Positions 53,642 to 63,018 of a stretch of DNA of 64,000 nucleotides are shown piece by piece. Each line of letters starts with the position of its first letter. The first letter of the stretch is position 1. The DNA comes from SABI01 sp963663665 (GTDB taxonomy: Bacteria; Spirochaetota; Spirochaetia; Sphaerochaetales; Sphaerochaetaceae): contig CAXXKP010000001.1 in the NCBI GenBank assembly GCA_963663665.2, positions 434,001-498,000 on the forward strand, in the 5' to 3' direction. The position numbers and the translations under genes are program-made. A model generated the notes under the pieces. It saw nothing but the letters and a program-made list of their open reading frames with translations. It ran no database searches and had not been told where the DNA came from.

Positions 53642-54427
53642 ATGGTACCAGATAATGACCGATATTCGATAAAGACAGTTGAAAGAGCTTTTCAAATACT
53701 CGACTTTGCAAGTGAACAATCTCGGCCTGTTTCAATTCAAGACATCAGTACAGCACTTGATATCAACACAAACATGACTTTTCGACTCCTCGCATCTCTC
53801 CAAAACTCTGGTTATATAAGTAAAGATGATTCAACCGGGCTCTACTCTGTCTCTCTTAAGTCTTTACGACTTTCTCGTAATGCACTCCAATCAATTGAGA
53901 TTAGAAAAGTCTGTATGCCATATCTGGAATTACTTTGGAATTCTTTCCCAAAAGCGAATGCAAACATGGGAGTGTACTATCAACAAGATGTATTAGTTAT
54001 AGATCGAATTGACTCATTAAGCCTTCCTAGAACCTATTTTACTCCAGGAAGGACACTCCCCTTCCACTGTACTGGATTAGGGAAAATGTTAACGTGCACT
54101 CTTGAAGAAGCAGAAATCGACCAACTTATTAAAGAAAAAGGGCTCAAACAGTACACAGTGAATACGATAACCACTTCTGAAGGGATTAAAGAGGAGCTAC
54201 TCAAAGTAAGAACCGAACATGTAGCTCGTGATCGCAACGAGTTCATTAGTGGAGATAATTGCAGTGCTGTGCCTATTTATGGGCGTGGTAATAAAATTAT
54301 AGCAGCCTTAAGTATTTCAGCTCTTGAACCTTACATGAGTAGCGCAGAAGTAGAGGCAGCTATCCCTAAATTAAGAGAGACAGCAACTAAGATTTCTTAC
54401 ACAATGGGATTCAACGAAGGCCTTTAA
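53642..54427 (+). CDS. IclR-family transcriptional regulator
   Basis: 261 residues from the ATG at 53642 (AAGGA 7 nt upstream; an ATG six codons earlier lacks a site). N-terminal winged helix-turn-helix (TVERAFQILDFASEQ, SIQDISTALDINTNMTFRLLASL) and C-terminal effector domain with LPFHCTGLGKMLTCTL, DRNEFISGDNCSAVPIYG. IclR proteins typically control aromatic or sugar-acid catabolism. It is convergent with the second tct cluster and 0.8 kb from the glucarate operon; either could be its target. Confidence 0.92.
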   Translation: MVPDNDRYSIKTVERAFQILDFASEQSRPVSIQDISTALDINTNMTFRLLASLQNSGYISKDDSTGLYSVSLKSLRLSRNALQSIEIRKVCMPYLELLWNSFPKANANMGVYYQQDVLVIDRIDSLSLPRTYFTPGRTLPFHCTGLGKMLTCTLEEAEIDQLIKEKGLKQYTVNTITTSEGIKEELLKVRTEHVARDRNEFISGDNCSAVPIYGRGNKIIAALSISALEPYMSSAEVEAAIPKLRETATKISYTMGFNEGL

Positions 54428-54431
54428 GTAT

Positions 54432-55910
54432 TTATTTCTTTTTCTTCTTTTTGACTGGGAAATTCATAAATATTGTGAGAAGAGTGAGAAAAAGAAGCAC
54501 GAGGGTGATAGGTCTGCCAAAGAGTGCAATCAGCATGTTATCCTCAGAGACTGCAAGAGAAATCGCTCGTCTAAAGTTTGAATCCATCATTCCCCCTAGA
54601 ACAAGAGCAAGAGTCATAGGAGCAACAGAATAGCCTTTTTTCCTCATAAAGAAACCAAGAACCCCAAAAATTATCATCAACAGAATATCAAACATTCTAT
54701 TATTGAATGAATAAGCACCAATAATACATAACACAGTAACGACTGGCAGCAAAATATTCTTAGGTACAGTAATTACTTTGACCATCTTAGGAGCGATATA
54801 GAGTCCTATAAGAAGGAGAAATAGGCAACCAAGAAACCCACCCGCAAGAATTACAGCAAAAAGTTCAGGCTGTGTTCTAATAAACATAGGTCCTGGCTGG
54901 AGTCCGTGGACATAGAAGACCGAAAGAATAATGGCGGTCACCGCATCTCCTGGGACAGCAAGAGTAAGCATTGGAATAAGAGCTCCTCCAATACAAGCGT
55001 TGTTAGAAGCCTCAGAGGCAACAATACCCTCTTCAGCTCCTTCTCCAAAAGGGACAGAAGGATGCTTCACTATCCTCTTTGCTTCTGAGTATGCTAAGAA
55101 AGATGCAACGGGACCGCCAGCACCTGGTAATGCTCCAACAAGAGTCCCAATAGTGCTGTAATAGAGTGAATGCCAAAAATGCTTCATCACATCCTTAACT
55201 TTAATGCTCATCTTCTTCACTTCAGATACTTGAGCCTTCACATCTCCTTCAGAGATGACAGTAAGAACCTCTGATAACCCAAAAAGTCCCACAAGAGCGG
55301 GCACTATTGGAATCCCTGTCTGAAGATTCCAGATTCCCATAGTAAGACGAGGCGTACCTAGAACCGAATCAAGGCCAATCATACTTAAAAAGAGTCCAGC
55401 AAGAGCACTAATGATTCCTTTTAAGAATGACTCCCCCGTAAGAGAACCAACCGCAGACAATCCAAATGCAGCGAGAAGGAAATAATCCATCGGTTGAAAT
55501 TTCAAAGCAAGACGGCTGATTGGAAGACCAAGAAGCCACAGCATAGCAAGACCAAAGATACTACCAATGAATGAATAAATTGTAGCTATCTTTAGTGCCT
55601 TAAAAGCTTCCCCTTTCTTTGCCATTGGATACCCATCAAATGTTGTCACAACAGAAGAGGGAGCTCCTGGAATATTGATAAGTATTGCAGAGAGGGCACC
55701 ACTAAATACACCTACTACATACAATCCCATTATCGTACCTAGAGCATCAGTTGTAGCCCATGTATACGTTACAGAGACAAGAATCGCTGTAGCCATAGTT
55801 ACTGACAACCCAGGAATAGAACCAACAAAGAGTCCAGAGAGGGCTCCAGCGAGAACAAACATAATAAATCTTACGTCAGTAAGATAGGCAAAGATGAATG
55901 AGAAATCCAT
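54432..55910 (-). CDS. tctA: Tripartite tricarboxylate transporter large permease TctA (second system)
   Basis: 492 residues from the ATG at 55910, where GGAGTATTTTA precedes and TAATG joins it to tctB; the longer frame to 56006 is out-of-register with tctB and rejected. Motifs GSIPGLSVTMATAILVSVTY-type segment (SIPGLSVTMATAIL) and ALPGAGGPVASFLAYSEAK. Polytopic importer subunit. No catabolic genes accompany this system, so its substrate is unknown. Confidence 0.92.
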   Translation of the reverse strand: MDFSFIFAYLTDVRFIMFVLAGALSGLFVGSIPGLSVTMATAILVSVTYTWATTDALGTIMGLYVVGVFSGALSAILINIPGAPSSVVTTFDGYPMAKKGEAFKALKIATIYSFIGSIFGLAMLWLLGLPISRLALKFQPMDYFLLAAFGLSAVGSLTGESFLKGIISALAGLFLSMIGLDSVLGTPRLTMGIWNLQTGIPIVPALVGLFGLSEVLTVISEGDVKAQVSEVKKMSIKVKDVMKHFWHSLYYSTIGTLVGALPGAGGPVASFLAYSEAKRIVKHPSVPFGEGAEEGIVASEASNNACIGGALIPMLTLAVPGDAVTAIILSVFYVHGLQPGPMFIRTQPELFAVILAGGFLGCLFLLLIGLYIAPKMVKVITVPKNILLPVVTVLCIIGAYSFNNRMFDILLMIIFGVLGFFMRKKGYSVAPMTLALVLGGMMDSNFRRAISLAVSEDNMLIALFGRPITLVLLFLTLLTIFMNFPVKKKKKK

Positions 55911-56380
55911 TAAAATACTCCAATAGGAAGTCGTACATGTAAAAGAGTTTGAAACACAAGATAGAGAATAAGTGTTATTCCAATTGATAATAGAGCAACA
56001 CGCCACCAGGATCTAAGTTTTAAATAGATAAAAATCAGAGACAACACTAATATATTAGTGATAATAAAGCCAAGAAAAGGCAAAACTATATAATAGAGAA
56101 ATACTAATCCTGTAAAGAAGGCAATTCTCTTTAATCCATCTCTCTCTAATGAATCGTTTGTCTTGGTTCTTCCCCTTCCTTGTAGGAAAAGGCCTATCGA
56201 AGCTACGATTAATAAAAGAGCAATCAATACAGGGAAAAGGTAAGGAGAGAGTTTCCAAGCTACTTCTATCTGATAATGATTATAGAGAGAGTACACTAGG
56301 AGAAAAACTCCTAGTGTACTAAAAAGTATACCTTCTAAGGCATGTTTATTTCCCTTAAGGGAAGAAATGATTCGCTTCAC
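55910..56380 (-). CDS. tctB: Tripartite tricarboxylate transporter small permease TctB (second system)
   Basis: 156 residues, four membrane segments, positioned between TctC and TctA with a 1-base overlap to TctA and a 1-nt gap to TctC. Identification rests on context and topology. Confidence 0.85.
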   Translation of the reverse strand: MKRIISSLKGNKHALEGILFSTLGVFLLVYSLYNHYQIEVAWKLSPYLFPVLIALLLIVASIGLFLQGRGRTKTNDSLERDGLKRIAFFTGLVFLYYIVLPFLGFIITNILVLSLIFIYLKLRSWWRVALLSIGITLILYLVFQTLLHVRLPIGVF

Positions 56381-56381
56381 G

Positions 56382-57407
56382 TTATTTCACCCGTTTAATT
56401 CCAAAGGTAGAAGGGTCAAACTTTGTAGCTCCTGCATCATGGAGAAGGTATGTAACAATTGACTCCCAATCATCATAGAATTTAAGAATACTCTCTATAG
56501 TTGGGTATTTTTTATAGAGTTCTTCAAGATTATTATCACTTACGAATTTGAGCCAGTCTTGATCTTGAACAGCTTTTAAAGAAGCTTCACGAAGAACGTT
56601 TACAACCGATGCATCAACTTCTTTATCTACTACGAGAGAAAGAGGGGTGAATGGAATTGAAAGATATTCAGTGAAAGCAGGATCAACATCAGCAAGGGTT
56701 GGAACTTCAGGGAATCCAGGAAGTCGATCGAGTGCTGAAATACCTATAAGACGAAGGTCTCCACTTGCAATATATTTAGTAATAGTAGAAAAATTAGAGT
56801 TTGTGAAATCGACCTGATCACCTAAGACTGCAATGATACAATCCCCACCACTTGAATAAGCAGTCATTGACATCTCATATCCTTGCTCTTCAAAGATAAG
56901 CCCTTGAACGTGACCAGAGCCACCAGGACCAGTATAAGACATTTTCACTTTACCAGGATTATTTTTCATATCGACAAGTAAGTCTTCAAGATTCTGGTAT
57001 TTAGAATCCCCTTTAACTACAATAACTTTTGGGTCGTTCACAACTGCCATGATAGGAGTGAAATCGTTATAACTCATATCACTAATTCCCATTACTCGTT
57101 GTGTTCCTAATGAGTCAGCGGTATAAAATATTGTATAGCCATCCGGTTTTGCATCTAAAACAGCTTTTGCTCCAACAGATCCTGAAGCACCAGATTGGTT
57201 TACAACGGTTACAGGTACTCCTAGTTGTTTTTGAAGTGCAACAGCAAACTTACGACCAGTCACATCAGTTGTTCCACCAGCTCCATAAGGGACTATCATG
57301 GTAATAGCACTTTTAGGATAATCGCTCGCTCCGCTTTCACTCACTCCAGTTGCCCAAAGACTAAATGTGACAACCATTAATAAACACATTACTACTAATT
57401 TTTTCAC
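56382..57407 (-). CDS. tctC: Tripartite tricarboxylate transporter substrate-binding protein TctC (second system)
   Basis: 341 residues from a GTG at 57407 with GGAGG 5 nt upstream (the frame begins 4 codons earlier at a TTG). Signal peptide ending WATGVSES, then the Bug fold: ITMIVPYGAGGTTDVTGRKF, VVNQSGASGSVGAKAVLDAKPDGYT, and KYPTIESILKF near the end. It is more typical of the TctC/Bug family than the first copy. Ligand unknown. Confidence 0.92.
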   Translation of the reverse strand: MKKLVVMCLLMVVTFSLWATGVSESGASDYPKSAITMIVPYGAGGTTDVTGRKFAVALQKQLGVPVTVVNQSGASGSVGAKAVLDAKPDGYTIFYTADSLGTQRVMGISDMSYNDFTPIMAVVNDPKVIVVKGDSKYQNLEDLLVDMKNNPGKVKMSYTGPGGSGHVQGLIFEEQGYEMSMTAYSSGGDCIIAVLGDQVDFTNSNFSTITKYIASGDLRLIGISALDRLPGFPEVPTLADVDPAFTEYLSIPFTPLSLVVDKEVDASVVNVLREASLKAVQDQDWLKFVSDNNLEELYKKYPTIESILKFYDDWESIVTYLLHDAGATKFDPSTFGIKRVK

Positions 57408-57548
57408 GTATTCCTCCAATTATTTTAAAGAAGACAAGGACGGATGCCCTAAGTCTTGTATATTTATACAAGTAAAAAAACCAATATGCAAGTATTAAAT
57501 CAATATTTATACATTTCTTGGGTTAAAACCTTTCAGGTTACTAACAGC

Positions 57549-58823
57549 TTACGCCTTCCTCTCTTTTACTCTCAAAAATATTGAGAAAATCATAAGAATA
57601 AATGATATGAGAAGAAGGGCGATTGGTAGTGAGAAAAGTGTTGAGAAAACTCCAATAAGAAGTGCAAATAATACAGCAAAACCAGTTTCTGCTTGAGACT
57701 CAACAGATAATAAAGAAGCCAAAGCAACTTCATCCATAAGAGAAGTCACATATGCTATCCCAACTGGTTTTCTTAAATTCTCTATAAAATAAATTCCAAA
57801 AAAGAAGATGACAGAGAAAAGAGGTAGATTGGCATAGTATAATACAGCACTTACAGAGCCAAAGAAGACCCCAATAAACAAGTACACATTGAGTGCTCTT
57901 TCATCTGATGAGAAACGAGAGGCGACCCGATGGGAATACTTCGATGCTAAACTTGTGAGGTAATAGATTACAAAATAAATAACTCCTGTTGTAAATGCGG
58001 TCCTCTTTGATTGTTCTGTATTTATAAAAAAAGGTAGAGAAAGGGCAACAGATTTTATGATAGGCTGAATATAATCTTTTACAGCTTTATAATATCCACT
58101 ATAGACTGATTGATTTCCTATAGCCTTAATAAGAGAAAGGTCTTTAAAACTTTTAATTAAAGATCTAAAAACTTCCACTACTGCTTGTCTTATAGTTCTA
58201 TCCCTATGAGACGTGATTTCGTCGAAACTTTTTGGATAACTTAGAATAAGAAAGAAATCTGCAATGTACGGAATAATGGTAAAAAGAAAAATAGGTGCAT
58301 ATGAACCTTGATAAAACACAAGGACAGCTGCAATCAAAGCACTTAAAGCAGAACCAACTTGACTCCAAGAACGGGTATGTCCATAGTATTGCGTTTTGAG
58401 AGTTAACATCTTGTGTTCCTTGAGATAGGTGAAAATCATCGCTTTATGGGTTCCCGTTCTAAATGCTTCCCCCATTGCAAAAAAGACCATTGCTCCTAAT
58501 AACGCAAGGTATGAATATGAAAAGAAAAATACGATAAAAGAGAAAATATACGAAAGAAATGAAAGCGCCATAACTTTTCTTCTTCCTAAAGAATCGGCAA
58601 CAATCCCTGAAGGAATTTCAAATACATTTATAAGAGCTTCTCTCACCGCATACAATGTTCCAATTTGAAGAAAGGTGAGCCCCTTCTCCAAAAAAAAGAG
58701 AAGTAAGAAAGGTTCAAAGAACCTAAGATTCTTTAAAAAACCATACGCACAGAATTTATAGTACTGTACATCACGGATAAACTGTTGTTCTTGATTATCT
58801 TTTTGGTTCATCATATTCCCCAT
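57549..58823 (-). CDS. MFS transporter
   Basis: 424 residues if started at the ATG at 58823; the ATGs 9 and 12 nt further in are alternatives, the latter having GGGGA upstream. Twelve membrane segments, with loop motif GIVADSLGRRKVMALSF (about 65-81). The C-half is less conserved (FFIENLRKPVGIAYVTSLM). It resembles drug or metabolite efflux MFS proteins. TATACT lies 8 nt before the 58823 ATG, though with no good -35. No neighbours on the same strand help to assign a substrate. Confidence 0.85.
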   Translation of the reverse strand: MGNMMNQKDNQEQQFIRDVQYYKFCAYGFLKNLRFFEPFLLLFFLEKGLTFLQIGTLYAVREALINVFEIPSGIVADSLGRRKVMALSFLSYIFSFIVFFFSYSYLALLGAMVFFAMGEAFRTGTHKAMIFTYLKEHKMLTLKTQYYGHTRSWSQVGSALSALIAAVLVFYQGSYAPIFLFTIIPYIADFFLILSYPKSFDEITSHRDRTIRQAVVEVFRSLIKSFKDLSLIKAIGNQSVYSGYYKAVKDYIQPIIKSVALSLPFFINTEQSKRTAFTTGVIYFVIYYLTSLASKYSHRVASRFSSDERALNVYLFIGVFFGSVSAVLYYANLPLFSVIFFFGIYFIENLRKPVGIAYVTSLMDEVALASLLSVESQAETGFAVLFALLIGVFSTLFSLPIALLLISFILMIFSIFLRVKERKA

Positions 58824-58844
58824 AAATAAGGAGTATAGCACCAA

Positions 58845-59151
58845 TTAATAGGTGATACTATTACTTAAAAAAATGATTTATCAAAATTCATAAGAGCTTA
58901 TTTTTTGTTTACTATTTCACAATGCCTTGCTAGTTCATGCTTCTTGTTGAGATCGATTCTTACTACATCCATAGAGGTTTAGCTTGAATTTTTAAACGAA
59001 TTATCTTCCACATTCCCCAATCAAGTGGTTAGATTAAACCATCGAAATTGGAAGTTCTGTACTATTATAAAATCTTTTATAAAAAGAGAGCCTTATCACA
59101 AAAAAATATACTTTTTTTTCATAAAATACCTATAAACATAGAGAACTTTTT
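58845..59151. other. Intergenic interval, no gene seen
   Basis: About 300 nt, AT-rich, between the divergent MFS and kamA genes. No coding frame or RNA gene recognised. Confidence 0.3.
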
Positions 59152-59179
59152 TTGCCTATTTGATACACTCTTCTATAGT
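59152..59179 (+). promoter_or_regulatory. Promoter of the kamA operon
   Basis: TTGCCT (59152-59157), 16-nt spacer, TATAGT (59174-59179), giving a leader of about 60 nt that contains AAAGGAGA before the ATG at 59246. Confidence 0.45.
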
Positions 59180-59245
59180 AGTGGATACTAGAGGATCAAA
59201 ACACATACTTTTTGGTTGAATCACTCTAGGTAAAGGAGACTTCCA

Positions 59246-60511
59246 ATGGAACAAATCCATACTGCTAATAAACTTAATCAGGATGAAGAACCTCCGCTGT
59301 TACAATTGGGCGTTAGAGAATCTACGCCTTTTATCCTACAACAAACAAGCCATATCAACATGGTAGAAAAAAGTCAAAAAAATACCCACATAAGTAGCAC
59401 TGACACATTTAGGAAAACCTTTTTTCCAGGCACAAGTAAAGAGATGTGGAATAACTGGCATTGGCAACTTTCTCATCGAGTTACAACCATTTTTGAGATC
59501 TCTAGATTCATAAATTTACGTGAAGAAGAGGCTCTTGCCTTACAGGAAACAGAACATTCTTTTCCATTTGCAATCACACCCTATTATCTAAGTTTACTTG
59601 ATCTGAACGACAAGGAAAGTGCTCTTAGGAAAACAATCATTCCATCAATTAGAGAATCTTTTATTGATGAGGCAGAGAGCGAAGACCCATTACACGAAGA
59701 GAATACATCGCCTGTTCCTTGTATAGTCCATCGTTACCCAGATAGAGTCCTCTTCCTCACTACAAGTTTCTGCTCTACTTATTGTAGATATTGTACGAGA
59801 AGTAGGATGGTAGGTGGGCACACTGAAGTCTTAGAGCCACATTGGAAAGAAGCAATAGAATATATTAGAGAGCATCAAACTGTTCGCGATGTCATTATTT
59901 CAGGGGGCGATCCTCTCACCCTCAGTGATGAGAAGATTGAATGGCTCCTAAAAGAGATAACTTCAATCAATCATGTAGAAATGGTACGGATTGGAACCAA
60001 AGTCCCTATGGTAATGCCTCAAAGGATTACACCAAAATTAATAAAAATCTTAAAGCGTTATAAACCTATATATATGAGTATTCATGCAACCCACCCTGAT
60101 GAAATTACAAAGGAATCTGCTCTAGCATGTAATCGCCTGAGTGATAGTGGCGTAGTTCTTGGAAGTCAAACAGTACTTTTAAAAGGGGTGAATGATTCAA
60201 TTGAGACTCTTACATCTCTATTCCACAAACTTCTTAAAGTAAGAGTGAAACCATATTATCTCTATCAGTGTGACCCAATTATTGGTTCTGCTCACTTTAG
60301 AACTACTGTAGATAAAGGAAAAGAACTCATTCAGGGCTTACGAGGATTCACGAGTGGTTATGCAATTCCCCAGTATGTTATCGATACTCCCGGTGGTGGT
60401 GGTAAAGTTCCAATTCTCCCAGATTATCAAATAGGTCAAGATGAGAAAAATATCTACTTAAGAAATTATGAGGGGAAAGTTTTTTCATACCCTACATGTA
60501 AGGAAGAGTAG
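59246..60511 (+). CDS. kamA: Lysine 2,3-aminomutase (radical SAM, PLP)
   Basis: 421 residues. The radical-SAM cluster motif is CSTYCRYC (Cys176, 180, 183), and the PLP lysine is Lys387 in DTPGGGGKVP. Aspartates at 343 (YQCDP) and 380 (VIDTP) fall exactly where clostridial lysine 2,3-aminomutase has Asp293 and Asp330 relative to Lys337; these hold the substrate's epsilon-ammonium, so lysine rather than glutamate is the expected substrate and beta-lysine the product. The first 55 residues are extra and poorly conserved. AAGGAGA precedes the ATG. It is followed 2 nt later by an ATP-grasp ligase. Confidence 0.93.
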   Translation: MEQIHTANKLNQDEEPPLLQLGVRESTPFILQQTSHINMVEKSQKNTHISSTDTFRKTFFPGTSKEMWNNWHWQLSHRVTTIFEISRFINLREEEALALQETEHSFPFAITPYYLSLLDLNDKESALRKTIIPSIRESFIDEAESEDPLHEENTSPVPCIVHRYPDRVLFLTTSFCSTYCRYCTRSRMVGGHTEVLEPHWKEAIEYIREHQTVRDVIISGGDPLTLSDEKIEWLLKEITSINHVEMVRIGTKVPMVMPQRITPKLIKILKRYKPIYMSIHATHPDEITKESALACNRLSDSGVVLGSQTVLLKGVNDSIETLTSLFHKLLKVRVKPYYLYQCDPIIGSAHFRTTVDKGKELIQGLRGFTSGYAIPQYVIDTPGGGGKVPILPDYQIGQDEKNIYLRNYEGKVFSYPTCKEE

Positions 60512-60513
60512 AG

Positions 60514-61512
60514 ATGTTTATCGGATTAACCTATGATTTAAAAGATGATTATATAGCCCAAGGATACACCGCCCAAGAAGTTGCTGAGATGGACTCACTA
60601 ATTACAATAGATGCAATAGACTCAGCGATCAAACACCTTGGTCATACAACTGTGAAAATTGGAAATATTACATCCCTCATACAATATCTCGCATACGGAA
60701 ATAGATGCGATTTAGTCTTTAATATTGCTGAAGGATTACATGGATTATGTAGAGAAGCACAAATTCCTGCCTTATTAGATGCTTATCAGATCCCTTATGT
60801 ATTCTCTGATTCGTTCATTCTTGCTATTTCTCTTCACAAAGGGATTACAAAAGCTATAGTAAGAGAACATCATGTTCCAACAGCAGACTTTTTCGTAATT
60901 CGAGATTTAAGTGATGTCGATAGAGTAGATTTGCCCTACCCGCTGTTTATCAAACCAGTTGGTGGAGGAACAGGGATGGGAATTACCTCTCAATCGATTG
61001 TGAATCATAAAGAGGATCTCTCGAACCTGTGTGGATTCTTATTAAAAGAATTCAATCAGCCAGTACTTGTCGAAACATATCTTGAAGGAAGAGAATTCAC
61101 TGTAGGAATCACAGGAACAAAAGAACACAGTAGCGCAATTGGAGTAATGGAGATTATTGTTGATCCTTCCTCAGATAAAGGAATCTACTCATATAACACA
61201 AAGCAAGATTATATAACTGTAGCAGAGTATCACCTTGTAGAAGGGGATGTCGCCGCTGAATGTGAAAAAGTTGCCCTCTCTGCTTGGAATGCTCTCGGGT
61301 GCAGAGATGGTGGAAGAATTGACTTGAAAATGGATGGAAATGGAAAAGTAAATTTTTTAGAAGTGAATCCACTTGCTGGACTCAACCCAATTGATTCAGA
61401 CCTCCCAATTCTTTGCTATAAAAAAGGATTAACCTACCAAGATTTAATTACGAAAATAGTAAATTCAGCGATTACAAGAATTACTTATGAGAAAGTAGAA
61501 TGCGTATCTTAA
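60514..61512 (+). CDS. ATP-grasp ligase, D-Ala-D-Ala ligase-like (1)
   Basis: 332 residues. ATP-grasp fold with PLFIKPVGGGTGMGI (ATP-binding loop, about 149-163), LVETYLEGREFTVGI, and the metal-ligand end FLEVNPLAGLNPIDSDLPI. Related to D-alanine-D-alanine ligase (Ddl), but the lid and N-terminal substrate region (FNIAEGLHGLCREAQIPALLD) differ from housekeeping Ddl, so it probably joins another carboxylate and amine. It is coupled to kamA upstream and overlaps the next ligase by 13 nt. Confidence 0.88.
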   Translation: MFIGLTYDLKDDYIAQGYTAQEVAEMDSLITIDAIDSAIKHLGHTTVKIGNITSLIQYLAYGNRCDLVFNIAEGLHGLCREAQIPALLDAYQIPYVFSDSFILAISLHKGITKAIVREHHVPTADFFVIRDLSDVDRVDLPYPLFIKPVGGGTGMGITSQSIVNHKEDLSNLCGFLLKEFNQPVLVETYLEGREFTVGITGTKEHSSAIGVMEIIVDPSSDKGIYSYNTKQDYITVAEYHLVEGDVAAECEKVALSAWNALGCRDGGRIDLKMDGNGKVNFLEVNPLAGLNPIDSDLPILCYKKGLTYQDLITKIVNSAITRITYEKVECVS

Positions 61513-62453
61513 TACTACATGATGAGATTGGATCTCTTCCTACACAAGATGAGATAGATACACTCACTCAAGTTCAACAAGTACAAAAAGTTCTCCACAA
61601 CCTACATCATCAAGTATATATCTTAACATTTTCTCTTGATTTACACTCAATGAAGAAAAAGATTCTCTCTCTTCATGTTGATCTCATTTTCAACCTTGTT
61701 GAAACATTAGAAGGTAGTCAATTATTACATATTCCTCCTGCTCTTTTTGAAACTCTAAAGATTCCTTTCACAGGTGGCAACTCTGTGGGTATGATGCTTT
61801 CTTCTCATAAAATATTAGCAAAAGAACTGCTGATTAGGGCATCCCTACCTACTCCGAGATGGGTAGAAAAACAGGAGGATGATTATCTGAATCAGTTCGT
61901 AGGTTTTCCTCTTATTATCAAACCGATATCACAAGAAGCTTCAATCGGAATAGAAGATTCGTCTGTTAGGACATTCTACTCAGTTATATCGCTCAAGCAA
62001 GCTCTTGTTTTAAAAGATTTATTTGCTGAAGAGTTCATTAGAGGTAGAGAATTCAATGTCTCAATTCTCATGGCAAATGGACTCCCTGTAGTCCTTCCTC
62101 CAGCAGAGATGTTGTTTATTGACTACCCAATTGATAAACCTACTATTGTTGGATATGAGGCAAAATGGGAGGAAAATTCCTTCGCTTATACTCATACTGT
62201 AAGGAATTTTGACCACTCGAAAGAGGATTCTCCTCTCATAGAGCAAGTAAAGACCTTGACGCAAAAAGCTTTTCACTTGTTTGGAAATAAAGGTTATGCA
62301 AGAGTAGATTTTAGAGTCGATTCTTTAGGAAAACCATATATTCTCGAGGTAAACCTTAATCCTTGTATAAGCAAAGATAGTGGGTTTGTGGCAGCAGCAG
62401 AGAAAGCTGGATATTCATATGAGAGGATGATTGATTTAATCATTCAAGAATAA
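61500..62453 (+). CDS. ATP-grasp ligase (2)
   Basis: 317 residues. FPLIIKPISQEASIGI (ATP loop, about 140-155), FAEEFIRGREFNVSI and ILEVNLNPCISKDSGF (metal-ligand motif). Distinct from its neighbour: the C-terminal motif has the NLNPC form found in ATP-grasp peptide ligases. The N-terminus (FNLVETLEGSQLLHIPPALFE) parallels that of ligase 1, so the pair looks like an ancient duplication. Its ATG lies inside the previous gene. Confidence 0.86.
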   Translation: MRILILHDEIGSLPTQDEIDTLTQVQQVQKVLHNLHHQVYILTFSLDLHSMKKKILSLHVDLIFNLVETLEGSQLLHIPPALFETLKIPFTGGNSVGMMLSSHKILAKELLIRASLPTPRWVEKQEDDYLNQFVGFPLIIKPISQEASIGIEDSSVRTFYSVISLKQALVLKDLFAEEFIRGREFNVSILMANGLPVVLPPAEMLFIDYPIDKPTIVGYEAKWEENSFAYTHTVRNFDHSKEDSPLIEQVKTLTQKAFHLFGNKGYARVDFRVDSLGKPYILEVNLNPCISKDSGFVAAAEKAGYSYERMIDLIIQE

Positions 62454-62457
62454 TTAT

Positions 62458-62940
62458 ATGGAAAACTATATATATAGAGAACAACCAAAACCAAGTGATA
62501 TCTCTCTAGTTTCTTCAATATTAACAACTTCGGGGTTCTTTAATAAAGCAGAGATAGAGGTCGCACTTTCTCTCATAGAAGAAAGATTAAGTAAAGGTAA
62601 AGATTGTGGTTATTTCTTTCAATTTATAGAAGAGAATGGAACCGTACTTGGGTATACCTGTTTTGGACCTATTCTTGGGACTGCTCATAGCGTAGATCTT
62701 TATTGGATTGCCGTAGATCCAGCATTTCAAGGAAAAGGAATCGGATCAGAATTACTTGCGAAAACTGAAAAAGAAATCAAAACCATGGGGGGGGCAAGAA
62801 TCTATATAGAAACTTCTTCCTCTCCTCTGTACATACCTACCCGTTCATTCTATATTCGAAATGGATACTCACTCGAAGCTGAACTAAAAGACTATTATGG
62901 AGAACAAGATAACAAACTTATCTATGTGAAAGTTGTGTAA
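62458..62940 (+). CDS. GNAT-family N-acetyltransferase
   Basis: 160 residues. The acetyl-CoA motif A is clear (WIAVDPAFQGKGIGSELLAKTE, residues about 81-102), followed by the beta-bulge region and FYIRNGY. It lies 4 nt after ligase 2 without an obvious Shine-Dalgarno, so it is probably coupled. In methanogens and some bacteria, lysine 2,3-aminomutase pairs with the GNAT beta-lysine acetyltransferase AblB to make N-epsilon-acetyl-beta-lysine; this protein is much shorter than AblB but could fill that role or acetylate the ligase product. Confidence 0.87.
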   Translation: MENYIYREQPKPSDISLVSSILTTSGFFNKAEIEVALSLIEERLSKGKDCGYFFQFIEENGTVLGYTCFGPILGTAHSVDLYWIAVDPAFQGKGIGSELLAKTEKEIKTMGGARIYIETSSSPLYIPTRSFYIRNGYSLEAELKDYYGEQDNKLIYVKVV

Positions 62941-62972
62941 TACTAAGTTTTAGTTTCTTTTCTTAACCGATT

Positions 62973-63002
62973 CATATGGTTGGGATCGAACCCAACCATA
63001 TG
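62973..63002. terminator. Perfect 12-bp inverted repeat between convergent genes
   Basis: CATATGGTTGGG / CCCAACCATATG around ATCGAA. No T-run on either side, but its position between the GNAT gene and the convergent permease fits a bidirectional terminator or mRNA 3' end. Confidence 0.5.
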
Positions 63003-63018
63003 CCAAACCACCATTTAA

